Source: Xanthomonas phaseoli pv. phaseoli (lineage in GTDB: Bacteria; Pseudomonadota; Gammaproteobacteria; Xanthomonadales; Xanthomonadaceae). From it: a stretch of 64,000 nt of DNA. A model generated the notes under the pieces. That model was not told the DNA's origin. It saw only the letters and a program-made list of their open reading frames with translations, and ran no database searches. Both the position numbers and the translations under genes were made by a program. This document shows, piece after piece, positions 1 to 10,956 of the stretch (the stretch's first letter is position 1; every line of letters begins with the position of its first letter). Location of the stretch: the NCBI GenBank assembly GCA_022749655.1, contig CP094243.1, positions 1,736,001 to 1,800,000 on the forward strand, written 5' to 3'.

Positions 1-1643
1 CCGAACGCGAGCAGGGCATCACCATCGATGTGGCCTACCGCTATTTCGATACCGATCGTCGCAAGTTCATCGTGGCCGATTGCCCCGGGCACGCGCAGTA
101 CACGCGCAACATGGCCACCGGCGCGTCGACTGCCGATGTGGCGGTGGTGCTGGTGGATGCGCGCAAGGGCCTGCTGACGCAGACCCGCAGGCATAGCTAC
201 ATCGTGTCGTTGCTGGGCATCCGGCATGTGGTGCTGGCGGTCAACAAGATGGACCTGGTGGACTACGACGCGCAGGTGTTCGCCGATATTGCGGAAGGCT
301 ACGCCGCGCTCGCCGCGCAGCTGGGCATCGACCAGGTGCAGTGCATTCCGCTGTCGGCGCTGGCGGGCGAAAATCTGTCCAGCGCTTCGACGCGGATGCC
401 GTGGTACAGCGGCCCGCATCTGCTGCAGCACCTGGACACCGTGCAGTTGGAGCCGCCGGACGCCGCGAGCGGCCTGCGCCTGCCGGTGCAATGGGTCAAC
501 CGTCCCAACGCGCAGTTCCGTGGCTATGCGGGCACGATTGCGGCCGGCCAGGTGCAGGTGGGCGATGCAGTGGTGGTGGTGCCGTCCGGGCGCCGCACGC
601 AGGTGGCGAGCGTGCGCGATGCCAACGGCGAGGTGAGCAGCGCACGCGCCGGGCAGGCGGTGACGCTGACCTTGCGCGATGAGATCGATATCAGCCGTGG
701 CGACATCATCGCCGCCATCGACGACCCGCCGGAAGTGGCCGACCAGTTCGCCGCGCATCTGCTGTGGATGGACGATGCTGCGTTGCTGCCCGGCCGCCCG
801 TACTGGCTCAAGATCGGCACCCGCACGGTCACCGTGAGCATCAGCGACATCAAGCACAAGGTCGATGTGAACACGCAGGAGCGGCTGGCCGCCAAACGGC
901 TGGAGCTCAACGAAGTGGGTTACTGCAACCTGGCGCTGGACGAACCGATCGCGTTCTCGCCTTACGCGCGCAACCGCGTGCTCGGCGGGTTCATCCTGAT
1001 CGACCGGCAGAGCAATGCCACCGTGGCCGCCGGCACGCTGGAATTCGCGTTGCGCCGCGCCGGCAACGTGCACTGGCAGCATCTGGACGTGGATCGCGGC
1101 GCACGTGCGCGCATCAAGGGCCAGGCGCCACGCGTGTTGTGGTTCACCGGCCTGTCGGGTGCCGGCAAGTCCACTGTCGCCAACCTGGTCGACAAGCGCC
1201 TGCACGCCCTGGGCTATCACACCTTCATCCTGGACGGCGACAACGTGCGCCACGGGCTCAACCGCGATCTGGGCTTCACCGACGAAGACCGCGTGGAAAA
1301 CATCCGTCGTGTGGCGGAAGTGGCCCGCCTGATGGCCGATGCCGGCCTGATCGTGCTGGTGAGTTTCATTTCGCCGTTCCGCGCCGAGCGGCAACTGGCG
1401 CGCGAGCGCTTCGACCAGGGCGAGTTCGTCGAGGTCTTCGTGGACGTGCCGCTGGCGGTTGCCGAGGCGCGCGACGTGAAGGGGCTGTACCGCAAGGCGC
1501 GTGCCGGGCAGATTCCCAATTTCACCGGCATCGACTCGCCATACGAGGCACCCCAGACGCCGGAGATCCATCTTCACGCCGATGGTGAGAATGTAGAGGC
1601 GCTGGCGCACCATGTGCTCGAATATCTGGGGCTGGAACGCTAA
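1..1643 (+). CDS. cysNC: Bifunctional sulfate adenylyltransferase subunit 1 / APS kinase (CysN-CysC), 5' partial
   Basis: Assimilatory sulfate activation: the CysN part is the GTPase subunit of ATP sulfurylase (sulfate plus ATP to APS) and the CysC part phosphorylates APS to PAPS. The frame is already open at base 3 with [15 protein letters not shown] (G2 region), so the true start lies upstream of the window. DCPGH (G3) and NKMD (G4) follow, then elongation-factor-like beta-barrel domains. A linker leads to the APS kinase domain, with P-loop GLSGAGKST near 1150-1176 and the family segment [10 protein letters not shown]. Stop TAA is at 1641-1643. In X. oryzae the equivalent fusion is known as RaxQ, needed for sulfation of the RaxX/AvrXa21 signal; applying that name here is inference. 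The cysD partner would be expected just upstream. Confidence 0.95.
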   Translation, partial: EREQGITIDVAYRYFDTDRRKFIVADCPGHAQYTRNMATGASTADVAVVLVDARKGLLTQTRRHSYIVSLLGIRHVVLAVNKMDLVDYDAQVFADIAEGYAALAAQLGIDQVQCIPLSALAGENLSSASTRMPWYSGPHLLQHLDTVQLEPPDAASGLRLPVQWVNRPNAQFRGYAGTIAAGQVQVGDAVVVVPSGRRTQVASVRDANGEVSSARAGQAVTLTLRDEIDISRGDIIAAIDDPPEVADQFAAHLLWMDDAALLPGRPYWLKIGTRTVTVSISDIKHKVDVNTQERLAAKRLELNEVGYCNLALDEPIAFSPYARNRVLGGFILIDRQSNATVAAGTLEFALRRAGNVHWQHLDVDRGARARIKGQAPRVLWFTGLSGAGKSTVANLVDKRLHALGYHTFILDGDNVRHGLNRDLGFTDEDRVENIRRVAEVARLMADAGLIVLVSFISPFRAERQLARERFDQGEFVEVFVDVPLAVAEARDVKGLYRKARAGQIPNFTGIDSPYEAPQTPEIHLHADGENVEALAHHVLEYLGLER

Positions 1644-1904
1644 GCGCGGCCAACACGGCAGGGCAGGCGGCCCTCAGGCAAGCGCGGTACGCGTGTGCAG
1701 CGGCGGTGTATGACCCCATACATGCCGTTGCTGCAGACCGGTTGCTCCCGTCTGGCGAATCCGCCGCCACGTCTTGGTCACGCTGACCAGCGCATCGTGC
1801 CAAGGACAGCAAGGGTCTTTGGTCATGGTGCAAAGCGCGCCCTTTCTGTCAATTCATGGCGGCTAGGTCGGTAAACTTTCGACGTACCCCGCCAGGATGT
1901 CCTG
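1644..1904. other. Intergenic, no gene seen
   Basis: About 260 bases between cysNC and the efflux adaptor. No credible coding frame, tRNA or clear terminator was found. It must contain the promoter of the efflux operon, but no convincing -35/-10 pair stands out. Confidence 0.5.
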
Positions 1905-1908
1905 ATGC

Positions 1909-2973
1909 TTGTTCTGCCCAGCGCGCGTTTGCGCCGCGCTCTTGTTGGCCGTTGTGCTGGTCGGTTGTAGCCGTCAGGCCAGCACGCCGGCCGCTGCCAA
2001 ACCCATTCCGGTCTCTGTGCAGGCGGTGGCCGCCCAGCCCTGGAACTCGACCGTACAGTCGATCGCCACCGTGCGCGCGCGCGAATCGGTGGCGCTCACC
2101 GCCGCGGTCAGCGATGTGGTGGAGCAGGTGTATTTCGACAGCGGCGACGAGGTCAAGGCCGGGCAATTGCTGCTGCGTCTGCGCGGCAATTCGCAGCAGG
2201 CCGCCTTGACCGCCGCACAGGCCACCTTCGAAGAAACCGACCAGTTGTACCGCCGCCAGTTGAGTCTGGTTGGCCAGCAACTGGTGGCCAAGTCCACCGT
2301 GGACACGCAACGCGCGCTGCGCGATGCCGCGCAGGCGCGCGTGCAGCAGATGCGCGCGGAAGTCATCGACCGCGAGGTGCGCGCGCCGTTTTCCGGCGTG
2401 CTGGGCATCCGCCAGATCAGCCCTGGCTCGCTGATCACCTCCAGCACGGTGATCGCCACGCTGGACGATGTGGCGCGCATGTACGTGGATTTCCAGGTTC
2501 CGGAATCGCAGTTCGGCCTGGTGCAACTCGGTAATGCGGTGAGCGGCAGCGCGGCGGCGTATCCGGGCGCGCAGTTCCAGGGCGAGGTGGTGACGATCGA
2601 TTCGCGGATCGATGAAACCACGCGCTCGGTGACGGTGCGCGCGGACTTCCCCAACGACGATCGCCGGCTGCGTCCGGGCATGCTGCTGGATGTGCGGCTG
2701 TTCCAGCCGGCGCGGCAGGCGGTGGTGATCCCGGAAATCGCGGTGGTGCAGGTGGGGCGCGAATCGTACGTGTTCCGGGTCAAGCCCGACAGCACCGTGG
2801 AGCGTGCCGATGTGCGGCTGGGCGAGCGCCGCGATGGCAAGGTGGAAATTCTCGAAGGCATCAAGGCCGGTGAGCGCATCGTGGTCGATGGCACCGGCAA
2901 GCTGCGCCCGGGCCTGAAGGTTGCCGATCAAGCGGCGCCCGCAGCGCCACGCCCGCAGGCGGCCGCACAATGA
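1909..2973 (+). CDS. RND efflux periplasmic adaptor subunit (membrane fusion protein)
   Basis: Periplasmic adaptor linking an inner-membrane RND pump to an outer-membrane channel. The N-terminus has a hydrophobic run ending LVGC, a lipobox giving a lipoprotein. It is followed by a biotinyl-lipoyl-like half domain, a coiled-coil hairpin rich in Gln/Ala (about residues 90-135), the second lipoyl half (VRAPFSGVLGIRQISPGSLI) and beta-barrel and membrane-proximal domains. The frame opens at a TTG at 1909. An ATG at 1905 is in a different frame and its product loses the lipobox, so either TTG is used or a small indel lies within the first 20 codons. The stop overlaps the ATG of the pump gene at 2970, so the two are co-transcribed. 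No outer-membrane factor gene is adjacent. Confidence 0.88.
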   Translation: MFCPARVCAALLLAVVLVGCSRQASTPAAAKPIPVSVQAVAAQPWNSTVQSIATVRARESVALTAAVSDVVEQVYFDSGDEVKAGQLLLRLRGNSQQAALTAAQATFEETDQLYRRQLSLVGQQLVAKSTVDTQRALRDAAQARVQQMRAEVIDREVRAPFSGVLGIRQISPGSLITSSTVIATLDDVARMYVDFQVPESQFGLVQLGNAVSGSAAAYPGAQFQGEVVTIDSRIDETTRSVTVRADFPNDDRRLRPGMLLDVRLFQPARQAVVIPEIAVVQVGRESYVFRVKPDSTVERADVRLGERRDGKVEILEGIKAGERIVVDGTGKLRPGLKVADQAAPAAPRPQAAAQ

Positions 2974-5900
2974 AACTCTCCGACCTGTCGATCACCCGCC
3001 CGGTGATGGCGGTGGTGATGAGCCTGCTGCTGATCGTGCTGGGGTGATGTCGTTCACCCGCCTTACCTTGCGCGAACTGCCGGCGATCGATCCGCCCATC
3101 GTCTCGGTGGATGTGGAATACACCGGCGCTTCTGCCGCAGTGGTGGAGAGTCGCATCACCCAGGTGCTGGAAGACGCGCTGGCCGGCATCGAGGGTATCT
3201 CCACCATCGAGGCGCGCAGCCGCAATGGTTCTTCGGACATCAGCATCGAGTTCGTGCAATCGCGCGATGTGGAAGCCGCTGCCAACGACGTGCGCGATGC
3301 GGTCAGCCGCGTGTCCGACCGCATGCCCGACCAGGCGCGTCCACCGGAGATTTCAAGGTCGAGGCCGATGCCGACCCCATCCTGTGGCTCAACATGAGCT
3401 CCAGCACGATGGACACGCTGCAGCTGTCCGACTACGCCGAGCGCTATTTGGTCGACCGCTTCTCCAGCCTGGATGGCGTGGCGCAAGTGCGCATTGGCGG
3501 GCGCCAGCGCTATGCGATGCGTATCTGGCTGGACCGCGACCAACTGGCCGCGCGCGCGCTCACCGTGGCCGATGTGGAAGCCGCGCTGCAGAACGAGAAC
3601 GTGGAATTGCCGGCCGGCAGCATCGAATCGGCGCAGCGCGATTTCACCTTGCGGGTGGAGCGCAGTTATCTCAAGCCGGAGGATTTTGCCAAGCTGCCGC
3701 TGAGCAAGGGCGACGATGGCTACGTCGTGCGGCTGGGCGACGTGGCCAAGGTGGAACTCACCTCGGCCGAGCGGCGCGCCTATTTCCAGAGCAATGGCGT
3801 GCCCAACGTGGGGCTGGGCATCGTGCGCAACTCCACCGCCAATGCGCTAGATGTGGCGCGCGAAAGCGCGCGCAGGCCGAAGAAGTGCAGAAGTCGCTCC
3901 CGAAGGGCACCAACATCTTCGTCGCCTTCGATACCACCACCTTCATCGATGCGGCGGTAGAGCGCGTCTATCACACGCTGGTGGAAGCGGTGGTGCTGGT
4001 GCTGGTGGTGATCTGGGTGTTCCTGGGCAGCGCGCGCGCCGCGCTGATTCCTGCGGTGACGGTGCCGGTGTGCCTGATTGCCGCGTTCATTGCACTGTAC
4101 GCGTTCGACTTTTCGATCAACCTGCTCACTCTGCTGGCCTTGGTGTTGTGTATCGGCCTGGTGGTGGACGATGCCATCGTGGTGGTGGAAAACATCCAGC
4201 GCCGGATCGATCTGGGCGAACCGCCGCTGGTGGCGGCCAAGCGCGGCACCGGGCAGGTGGCGTTCGCGGTGATTGCGACCACGGCCGTGCTGGTGGCGGT
4301 GTTCCTGCCGGTCGGTTTTCTGGAAGGCAATACCGGGCGGCTGTTCCGCGAACTGGCGGTGGCGCTGGCGGCGGCAGTGGCGATCTCGGCCTTCGTGGCG
4401 CTGACGCTGACGCCGATGATGTCGTCAAAGTTGTTGCGCGCGCACGGGCAGGCCAAGCCCAATCGCTTCCACCAATGGTTCGATGGGCGCATGCGGGCGG
4501 TGTCTGGTGCGTACGGGCGCTCGCTGGAGCGGCATGTGCACCGCACCTGGATCTTTGCGCTGCTGATGCTGTTGGCGCTGGGCGCCAGCGCATGGCTGAT
4601 GGGCCGCATTCCTTCCGAACTGGCGCCGGCCGAAGACCGCGGCAATTTACAGATCATGATCGACGGCCCGGAAGGTGCCGGCTTCGATTACACGGTGGGG
4701 CAGATGCATCAGGTGGAAGACATCCTGCGCCCCTTCGTAGGGCCGGACAAACCCATCGTGCGCGCCAATCCGCGCGTGCCCGGCGGCTTTGGCAGCAGCG
4801 AGGAAATGCACGCCGGCCGGGTCAGCGTGTTCTTGCAGGACTGGGAAAAGCGCACCCGCCCCACCACCGAAGTGGCCGATGAGGTGCAGCAGAAACTCAA
4901 TGTGCTCAGCGTGCGCGCGCGCGCACGCAGGTGAGCGGCGGACTGGTGCGTAGCCGCGGCCAGCCGTTCCAGCTGGTGCTGGGCGGGCCGGATTACGCGG
5001 AGATCGCGCAGTGGCGCGACCGCATCCTGCAGCGCATGGAAGCCAACCCAGGCCTGGTCGGCCCAGACTCGGATTACAAGGAAACCCGCCCGCAGATGCG
5101 CGTCAATATCGACCGCCTGCGTGCGGCCGATCTGGGTGTGCCGGTCACCGCCATCGGCGGCGCGCTGGAAGCATTGATGGGCTCGCGCCGCGTCACCACC
5201 TTCGTCGACAACGGCGAGGAATACGACGTGATGCTGCAGGCCGGGCGCGAAGGCCGCATGGCGCCGGAAGACCTCACCGCCATTCGCGTGCGTTCCAACC
5301 GTGGCGAGCTGATCCCGCTCTCCAACCTGGTGACCTTGAGCGAAGTGGCCGAAGCCGGCACCTTGAACCGTTTCAATCGCCTGCGCGCGATCACGATCAC
5401 CGCCGGCCTGGCACCGGGCTACCCGCTTGGCGATGCCATTGCCTGGGCGCAGCAGGCCGCGCAGGAGGAACTTCCCGAATATGCGCAGGTGGACTGGAAA
5501 GGCGAATCGCGCGAGTACCAGCAATCGGGCAGTGCGGTGTTGCTGACCTTCGGCATGGCGCTGCTGGTGGTGTATCTGGTGCTGGCCGCGCAATTCGAAA
5601 GCTTCGCGCACCCGTTGGTGATCATGCTCACCGTGCCGTTGGCGGTGCTGGGCGCGCTGGTGGGGCTGTGGCTGACCGGCGGCACGCTCAACCTGTTCAG
5701 TCAGATCGGCATCGTGATGCTGGTAGGACTGGCGGCCAAGAACGGCATCCTGATCGTGGAATTCGCCAACCAGTTGCGCGATGAGGGGCGCAGCGTGCAT
5801 GCGGCCATCGTGGAGTCGGCATCGGTGCGTCTGCGTCCGATCCTGATGACCTCGATTGCCACGGTGGTCGGCGCGATCCCGCTGGTGGTGGCCGGCGGAC

Positions 5901-6091
5901 CTGGCTCGGCCAGCCGCGCCACCATCGGCGTGGTGGTGATCTTCGGCGTCTCGCTGTCCACGTTGTTGTCGCTGTACGTGGTGCCGGCGTTCTACAGCCT
6001 GATCGCGCCGTTTACCAAGTCGCCCGAAGCGGTGGCACGCCAGCTGGAAACCCTGGAAGCGCAGACGCCTTCCGTGGGTGGGCATGCGTGA
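2970..6091 (+). CDS. RND efflux pump permease, AcrB/HAE1-like, broken by four apparent frameshifts
   Basis: Proton-driven inner-membrane multidrug transporter. ATG at 2970 gives the usual N-terminus (MKLSDLSITRPVMAVVMSLL) and overlaps the adaptor stop. Coding then jumps frame four times: at GGGG 3041-3044, near 3351-3356, at AAA 3863-3865, and in a GC-alternating run near 4905-4925. Each change fits one missing base. The pieces together cover a full-length pump of about 1,040 residues: porter domain, a TM4-like segment with LVVDDAIVVVENIQRR (the proton-relay Asp pair region), second porter half, and C-terminal TM helices to 6091. As assembled no full-length protein can be made. Four single-base losses in one gene suggest sequence error more than decay, but a true pseudogene cannot be excluded. 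Substrate unknown. Confidence 0.85.
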
Positions 6092-6434
6092 ACGAGGCCG
6101 GTGGCGCAACGGCTGCCGGCGTTCGCCGATACGGAAGGGGGCGCAAGACCATCGACGCCCTGGGCCGGCGTGTGCAGTCGTCCAGCCGAGCGCCCGGTGT
6201 CGCTGCGCGAGACGTTGCAGGCGGCGGCTATGTGCGCGCTGCGATCCGCCTCATACGGCTGTGCCGGGTAGGTCGGCGCTGCGAGCCCTCCTAACGCCGC
6301 CCGGCTGAAATAGGCGCCTGTCGTAGCCGATGTCGTAGGCGCGTCGTGGGTGCGAGCCGGTCGCCAACCAATGGCCCATGACAGTCATGGATGGATATGG
6401 TGCACTTCGACGATTGCCATCCCCGGAGTTGTCG
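6092..6434. other. Intergenic, no gene seen
   Basis: 343 bases between the pump and the aminopeptidase gene. It is GC-rich with no supported coding frame; the short open frames here lack any recognisable product. It presumably holds the aminopeptidase promoter. Confidence 0.4.
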
Positions 6435-9114
6435 ATGCGTCGTCTTGCCTGTTTGCTTGCTCCTTCTCTTCTCGCGTTGTGCTGCGGCAATGCGCTGGCG
6501 CAGTCGTCCGGCGAGCCGGTTCCCAATGGTCGTCTGCCGACCTGGGCAGTGCCGGAGCGTTATAGCCTCGCGCTCAAGATCGACCCGGAGCAGACCCAAT
6601 TCAGCGGCCGCACCACCATTCGCGTGCAGCTCAAGCAGGCGTCCGACCATCTCTGGCTGCACGGCAAGGAGTTGAAGGTCAGCAAGGTCACCGTCAAGCC
6701 CGCTAAGGGCAAAGGCAAGGCGCTGACTGCACGCTATGTGGAAGCCGATGCGCAAGCCGGCGTGGCGCGGCTGGATTTCGGCCGCACGCTCACACCGCAG
6801 ACGCTTACCGTGGAGATCGCCTACAGCGCGCCGCTCAACCAGCAGCTGCAGGGCCTGTACCAGGTGAAATACCAGGGCAAGGCGTATGCGATGACGCAGA
6901 TGGAACCGATCAGTGCGCGCTATGCGTTCCCGGGTTTCGACGAGCCGGCGTTCAAGACGCCGTTCGACATCAGCCTGACCGTGCCCAGCAATGACCAGGC
7001 GCTGGCCAACACCATCGCGACCTCGACCAAGCCGGCCGGCAAGGGCTGGAAGACGGTGACCTTCGCCCCGACAGTGCCGCTGCCGACCTATCTGGTCGCC
7101 TACGCCGCCGGCCCGTGGGACGTGGTGGATGTGGCGCCGATGCCGGCCACCCCGCAGCGCCCCACCGCCACGCCGTTGCGCGGCATTGCCGCCAAGGGCC
7201 AGGGCCCGCGCATCACCCCGGCGCTGGACCAGACCCCGGCCATCATCGCCGCGCTGGAGGACTACTACGCCTTCGGTTATCCGTTCGACAAGCTCGATCT
7301 GGTCGCTGCACCGGACTTCAGCGCCGGCGCAATGGAAAACCCGGGGTTTGTCACCTTCCGCGATTGGCTGCTGTTGCTGGACAAGGATTCGCCGGCCGAG
7401 AACGTGCAGCGCTCCTTCAACGTCAATGCGCACGAACTGGCGCATCAGTGGACCGGCGACACCGTGACCATGGCGTGGTGGGACGACCTGTGGCTCAACG
7501 AAGCCTTCGCCACCTGGATGCAGCAGAAGATCACCATGCAGCTGCATCCGGAATACCATGCCAACCTGGACCGCATCGGCGGCGCGCAGCATGCGATGGA
7601 GAACGACAGCCTGGTGAGCGCACGCAAGATTCGCCAGCCGATCACCGGCAATGGCGATATCGAAACCGCGTTCGACGGCATTACCTACCAGAAGGGCGCG
7701 GCAGTGCTGGCAATGTTCGAGGCCTTCGTTGGCGAAGACGTGTTCCGCGAGGGCATGCGCGCGTATATCGCCAAGCATCAGTTCGGTAACGCGACTGCCG
7801 ACGACCTGGTCGATGCGATCGCAGAAGCGGCCGGCAAGGGCGATGATTTCAAGGCCGCATTCCGCAGCTTCCTCAACCAGCCGGGCGTGCCGTATCTGCA
7901 GACCCAGGTGGCGCGCGAAGGCGGCAAGACCGTGGTCAAACTGCAGCAGCAACGTTACCTGCCGCTGGGCTCCACCGGCTCTGCGGCGCAACAGTGGGGC
8001 GTGCCGGTGTGCGTGAAGTACGGCAAGGGCAAGAACCAGGTCAGTACCGCCTGCCAGTTGCTCGAAAACGGCAGCGGCAGCATCGTGCTGGAGGGCGCCG
8101 GCAAGAACACCTGGGTGTTCCCGAATGCGCGTGGCGCCGGCTATTACCGTTTCTCGCTGCCCAAGAAGCAATTGGCGGCGCTGGGCAAGCAGGTCGGCCA
8201 GCTGGACGATAACGAACAGCTCGCCTACGCCGATGCGATCAATGCGGCGTACCGGCATGGCGATGCCGACAACGCGGCCGTGCTGGCAGCGCTCGCGCAG
8301 TTGGCGCCGTCGGCATCGGCCGACGTGTCCACCGCGCTGCTGGAACGCTTCGTGTGGATCTGGCGTTACCAGGCCACCACCGAGGCCCAGCGCGGCGCCT
8401 TGCGCAAGGCGGCCGAACAGTCGTACCTGCCGCGTCTGCGTGCGCTGGGTTATACGCGGCGCAGCGGTGAGTCGATCGACGACACCGCCCTGCGCACGTC
8501 GCTGGCCAGTGTGTTCGCCTTGCGTCTGCAGAATGCAGAGGTACGCAAGGCCCTGCTGGCGCAAGGCGATGCGGTGCTGGCCGGCGGCAATGGTGCGCTG
8601 GATTTTTCCGCCGCCAACCCTGACCTGCTCGGCACCGTGCTGGCAGTGACTGTCCAGGAACGCGGCGCACCGGCGGTGCAGAGGCTGATCGATGCACTGC
8701 GCACGCACGCCGACCCAGCCCAGCGCAACGCCATGATCGCCGCACTGGGTGCGGCAGGACCCGGGGCTGCTGAAGCAGGTGCGCGATTTCGCGCTGACCG
8801 ACGCGATCAAGGTGGGCGAGATGAAGAGCCTGCTGATGCGCGGGCACAGCGATGAGCGCTCGCATGATTCGATGTGGGCCTGGTTCACCGCCAACTTCGA
8901 CCGCATCGTGCAACGCAGTGGCTCGTTCGATGGTGGCGGATTGCCGGCGCTGGGTGCTTCCGGTGGCTGCAGTGTGGACGAGGCCGACCGCCTGGATGCG
9001 TTCTTCAAGCCGCGCCTGGCCAAGCTCAGTGGTGCGGACCGCGGCCTGGCGCAGACCGGCGAGACCATCCGCCTGTGCGCGGCACTGAAACAGGCGCAGA
9101 TCGCCCAGCGCTGA
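6435..9114 (+). CDS. M1 family metallo-aminopeptidase, exported, frameshift near 3' end
   Basis: Zinc aminopeptidase that trims N-terminal residues from peptides. The ATG at 6435 is chosen because it opens a clean signal peptide (MRRLACLLAPSLLALCCG, cleavage after NALAQ); ATG at 6378 would bury it. Exopeptidase motif GAMEN is at residues 298-302. The gluzincin zinc site HELAH is at residues 333-337 with the third ligand Glu356 in LNEAFATW. The C-terminal ERAP1-like helical domain runs to the end. Near 8752 the frame changes: after AALGAA coding continues in the next frame from DPGLLKQVRDFAL to the stop at 9114, consistent with a two-base loss or one-base gain. Exported M1 peptidases in xanthomonads are usually annotated as nutritional peptidases; no specific substrate can be read here. 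Confidence 0.9.
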
Positions 9115-9169
9115 GTTGCGGCGTGCGGCCAGTGTGCGCAGTATCGCGGGAGTCGATGCTGCGCATGCC

Positions 9170-9751
9170 ATGACCAACGCAATGGACCAATCGCTGATGG
9201 TGCACGGGGAAGGCTTCGTGCTGCGCCGCTGGCGCCGGGACGACCTGGATGCCTTGGTGCGGCATGCCAACGAGCCGCTGGTGCCGCGCGGATTGAGCGA
9301 GCGATTCCCTCACCCATATACCCGTGCCGACGGCGAAGCGTTCCTGGCCGGACGGGTTGTCGATTTGCGCGACCCGGTGCTGGCCATCGAGATCGATGGC
9401 CAGGCCTGCGGCACGATCGCAGTGCGCCCAGGGCAGGGCGAACGTCGCTACTCGGCCGAGCTGGGGTATTGGCTCGGTCGCAGCTATTGGGGCCGCGGCT
9501 GGATGACCCGGATCGTGGGCACGTATGTCGCCTGGGCGATGCAGACGCGACCGCTGTATCGGGTGCAGGCCACCGTGCTCGATAGCAATCCTGCATCGGC
9601 CGCGGTGTTGCTGCGCAATGGCTTCGTCGAAGAAGGCGTCAGCCGCTGTGCGCTGCTCAAGCCGGATGGGCTGCACGATCTGCGGGTGTTCGCGCGGGTG
9701 GATCCAGCTGCTGCGCTTTGCGTGCCCGTGTGCGCGTCCAACCCTGCGTGA
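9170..9751 (+). CDS. GNAT family N-acetyltransferase (RimJ/RimL-like)
   Basis: Acetyl-CoA dependent N-acetyltransferase of the RimJ/RimL type. The protein shows the typical opening (LRRWRRDDLDALVRHANE), the central beta-bulge strand AELGYWLGRSYWGRGWMT with the GRGW acetyl-CoA pyrophosphate loop, and the C-terminal VLDSNPASAAVLLRNGFVEEG segment where RimJ/L proteins have NxxSxxVLxKxGF. ATG 9170 is preferred; ATG 9182 is equally possible, and the longer frame from 9116 lacks support. It begins 55 bases after the aminopeptidase. The acceptor (protein N-terminus or a small amine) cannot be told from sequence. Confidence 0.85.
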   Translation: MTNAMDQSLMVHGEGFVLRRWRRDDLDALVRHANEPLVPRGLSERFPHPYTRADGEAFLAGRVVDLRDPVLAIEIDGQACGTIAVRPGQGERRYSAELGYWLGRSYWGRGWMTRIVGTYVAWAMQTRPLYRVQATVLDSNPASAAVLLRNGFVEEGVSRCALLKPDGLHDLRVFARVDPAAALCVPVCASNPA

Positions 9752-10038
9752 TCGCACGCGCATGATTGCCAGCTGCAGGACGGGGAAATGCCCGCCGCAC
9801 GAGGTGCGCAGATCCTGCTGGCCTCCGGGTCGCGTCGACGCCCCCTGCAGGCGGCACGACGTTCAACATGCCTCAGCGCGGCCGCGTGTATGGACCATCG
9901 CGCCAGTGGCTTACCATCGTCGTCACTGCTTGTGCGGCAGCGGCGCTGCCGGTGCTGCAACCTGATCGACGCGCAGACGGCGAACGGCCGGAAACAGCCG
10001 TTGCGCACTGCACGCAACACGAACTTCTGGATCCGACA
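9752..10038. other. Intergenic, no gene seen
   Basis: 287 bases upstream of the rRNA methyltransferase. The frame is open in phase with the methyltransferase back to 9766, but that extension is low-complexity and unlike the family, so it is treated as non-coding leader. Confidence 0.4.
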
Positions 10039-10956
10039 ATGACACAGCATGATGGACGCGGCGGACGGCCGCCACGCGATGGCGGCTCCGGCCCCTCGCA
10101 CAACCCCTGGGGCCGCGCCGCGCCGCGCACACCTGCACCGTGCAGCGCCGCACCCCGCGCTGCAGCGCAGCACACTCCTGCTGCCACCCCACCTGCCGCT
10201 GCAGCGAATAGCAACGCGCGTGAGGTGCGGCTGTACGGCATCAACGCCGTGCAGGCCGTGTTCCAGGCGCGTCCGCAGGCGCTGCGCAAGCTGTACCTGA
10301 GCGAGGCGCGTATTCCGCAGTTCAAGGCGCTGCTGGCGTGGTGCGTGACCCAGCGCATCGGCTATCGCGTGGTGGAAGAGGCCGATCTGAGCAAGCTCGC
10401 CGCCAGTGCACACCATGAGGGCGTGGTGGCCGAGGTGCTGCGCGTCGCCCCGCAACCCTTGCAGGAATGGCTGGCTGCGTTGCCGCAGGGCCCGGTGCTG
10501 GCGCTGTGGCTGGATGGGGTGGGCAACCCGCATAACTTCGGGGCGATATTGCGCTCGTCGGCGCACTTCGGCGTGGCCGGTCTGTTGTTGCCGGCCGGTT
10601 CCACGTTGGGCCTGTCGGGCGCGGCGGCACGCGTGGCAGAAGGCGGCGCCGAAGCGGTACCGCTGGTGCAACTGCCTGACACTGCAACGGCGATGACGCA
10701 GCTGCGCCAGGCCGGCTTTGCGATTGCCGCCACACTCGTCGACGGTGGCCAGGACGTCTTCGCCGCCGCGTTGCCGCAGCGCCTGGTGTACGTGATGGGC
10801 GCAGAAAGCGACGGCATGGACCGCGCATTTGCGCGCGATTGCGATCTGCAGTTGTCGATCCGCGGCAGCGGCAAGGTGGAAAGTCTCAATGTCGCCTCGG
10901 CCACTGCGGTCTTCCAGGCCGCCTGGCACGCGCGCGTGCTCACCGGAGAACACTGA
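10039..10956 (+). CDS. TrmH/SpoU family RNA 2'-O-methyltransferase
   Basis: SAM-dependent ribose 2'-O-methyltransferase of the SPOUT (trefoil-knot) class. After a disordered Pro/Ala/Arg-rich N-terminal tail (about 55 residues) comes a substrate-binding domain (REVRLYGINAVQAVFQARPQ). Then the catalytic domain shows motif 1 (GVGNPHNFGAILRSSAHFG with the catalytic Asn/Arg), motif 2 (YVMGAESDGM) and motif 3 (SGKVESLNVASATAVFQAAW). Length 305 aa. The tail makes it longer than E. coli RlmB; whether it targets 23S rRNA like RlmB or another RNA is not decidable. The stop TGA overlaps the ATG of the carboxylesterase (TGATG), implying translational coupling. Confidence 0.88.
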   Translation: MTQHDGRGGRPPRDGGSGPSHNPWGRAAPRTPAPCSAAPRAAAQHTPAATPPAAAANSNAREVRLYGINAVQAVFQARPQALRKLYLSEARIPQFKALLAWCVTQRIGYRVVEEADLSKLAASAHHEGVVAEVLRVAPQPLQEWLAALPQGPVLALWLDGVGNPHNFGAILRSSAHFGVAGLLLPAGSTLGLSGAAARVAEGGAEAVPLVQLPDTATAMTQLRQAGFAIAATLVDGGQDVFAAALPQRLVYVMGAESDGMDRAFARDCDLQLSIRGSGKVESLNVASATAVFQAAWHARVLTGEH